Source of the DNA: Paenibacillus spiritus
Lineage (GTDB): Bacteria; Bacillota; Bacilli; Paenibacillales; Paenibacillaceae
Direction of reading: 5' to 3'
NCBI RefSeq assembly: GCF_008710135.1
Contig: NZ_VYKK01000012.1
Coordinates: forward strand, 1-64,000
DNA: 64,000 nt
Shown: positions 63,221 to 64,000 of the stretch, in pieces
Layout: the number at the start of each line of letters is the position of its first letter
Numbering within the stretch: the first letter of the stretch is position 1
Notes under the pieces: generated by a model
Database searches by the model: none
Seen by the model: only the letters and a program-made list of their open reading frames with translations
Told to the model about the DNA's origin: nothing
Position numbers and translations under genes: made by a program

Positions 63221-64000
63221 TTGTTCAAACACAGTATCCGCAGCCGGCTGATTGCGCTGGTGCTTCTGGCCGCGGTTATTCCCGCCAGCGTGTCAGTCAT
63301 CTTCTCGTACTACTTCACCCGGGAATCGGTAACGCGCCAGTCCATCGCCCAGAACGGCAAGCTTCTCTCGCTCGGCGCGGCCGATCTTGGCAATTATTTT
63401 GAGGGCATCGACCAGCGGGCCTCAAGCGTGTACAGCGGCATCAACGTGGCGGGATCTTTCTACACGGCCATCCTGACGGCGAAGAATGCGAGCGGTGTGC
63501 CCGTCTCGGATACGGCCCTGCCGGACAACCGGCATATCATGTCCAGCCAGCTCTACAATCTGTATACGGCGGACCGCAGCATCTTTCAGATCCACCTCTT
63601 CATTCGGAGCATCCGGCAGTCCAATACGCTGCTGGCCGGCCAGTTCCGGCAGGAGACGAATCTGACCTACCGGCCCCAGGACAACCCGGACGGCACGAAC
63701 CGGCCCTTCGTGGAGCCGGCCCATCCGGATCACCAGTACGGCGTGAAGTCCGGCTTCTCGAACTACCGGCCGGGCATTACGCCGGTGTTCACGCTTCATT
63801 ATCCCGTATACAAGACACCCAGCGACGAGATTCTGGCCGACCTCTCGATCGACTTCAAGCTGAGCGAGCTGGAGAATATTTCGGCCGCGATGTACAATGC
63901 GGGAACGGAGCGTCTCTATATTGCGGACGAGCGCGGACAACTGCTGTACGCGCAGGGGGACGGCTGGGTCGGACAGCCGCTCTCGGAAGGCTGGAGCGGA
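63221..64000 (+). CDS. YesM-type sensor histidine kinase, N-terminal part
   Basis: 260 codons, open to the window's right edge. It starts TTG with AGGAGGAG five bases upstream; I found it by translating from there (MFKHSIRSRLIALVLLAAVI). Residues 9-32 are a membrane segment, followed by an extracellular sensing region with a dCACHE-like look (PVFTLHYPVYK; ILADLSIDFKLSELENI; YIADERGQLLYAQGDGW). The HAMP and kinase parts lie beyond the edge. YesM kinases with a YesN/AraC regulator control neighbouring sugar transporters, as here. The identification as a kinase is inferred from N-terminal pattern and context. Confidence 0.75.
   Translation, partial: MFKHSIRSRLIALVLLAAVIPASVSVIFSYYFTRESVTRQSIAQNGKLLSLGAADLGNYFEGIDQRASSVYSGINVAGSFYTAILTAKNASGVPVSDTALPDNRHIMSSQLYNLYTADRSIFQIHLFIRSIRQSNTLLAGQFRQETNLTYRPQDNPDGTNRPFVEPAHPDHQYGVKSGFSNYRPGITPVFTLHYPVYKTPSDEILADLSIDFKLSELENISAAMYNAGTERLYIADERGQLLYAQGDGWVGQPLSEGWSG

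Overview
The window is a GC-rich chromosomal stretch from an endospore-forming Gram-positive of the Paenibacillus type. The evidence is an SspH-type small acid-soluble spore protein, a SleB-like spore cortex/cell wall hydrolase domain, a leucine T-box leader, a CIRCE element before groESL, twin-arginine and YhgE genes, strong AGGAGG ribosome binding sites with frequent GTG/TTG starts, and the gene order tsaE-tsaB-rimI-tsaD ... ABC-F-moaC ... tatA-tatC-groES-groEL, which is the Bacillus subtilis ydi-groE order with a few changes. The genus is an inference from these features; no phylogeny was computed.

Layout. 0-9.7 kb: AIM24 protein, a coiled-coil membrane protein, an uncharacterised protein, a WYL regulator, molybdate transporter modAB (no modC) facing a DNA-binding/molybdate-binding fusion regulator, a dNTPase, a TRM11-like methyltransferase and a D-2-hydroxyacid dehydrogenase. 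9.8-16.9 kb: ThpR phosphodiesterase, a SleB-like hydrolase, a UPF0173 hydrolase, a UgtP-like glycosyltransferase, and the TetR regulator/YhgE pair with operator-like repeats. 17.1-27.5 kb: an orphan glutamate synthase large subunit, an ABC exporter, an M23 peptidase, a cardiolipin synthase and a YitT protein. 27.5-31.1 kb is a repeat-rich corridor (16-nt units, a 19-bp perfect hairpin, a 181-bp compound palindrome, a 10-nt array, a telomere-like CCCTAA run, a 36-40-nt array) surrounding a nuclease-like/winged-helix gene and leading into a three-gene NHEJ operon (ku, ligase, polymerase). 33.4-46.7 kb: spore protein, the t6A genes, T-box-controlled leuA, a cluster of DnaA-box-like sites, ABC-F, 5-FTHF cyclo-ligase, moaC, mog, tatAC and groESL. 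47.2-53.0 kb: a sulfonate-type uptake operon (ABC transporter plus flavin monooxygenase) behind a TetR gene. 53.2-59.8 kb: MsrA fused to an apparently inactive MsrB, a shortened GNAT protein, a two-component system, small membrane proteins with a YozG-like regulator, and a ZIP transporter. 59.9-64 kb: a sugar ABC transporter (binding protein and two permeases, no ATPase) diverging from a YesM-type sensor kinase cut by the window end. The binding-protein and permease promoters carry the same 41-bp element at nearly the same distance from their start codons.

How the genes fit together. Most of the window is core metabolism and housekeeping. The points most worth following up are the duplicated promoter element in the sugar locus, the DnaA-box cluster upstream of the ABC-F gene, the MsrAB fusion whose MsrB half has lost its nucleophile, and the 181-bp compound palindrome in the repeat corridor. 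Promoters, operators and hairpins were read by eye and are predictions.
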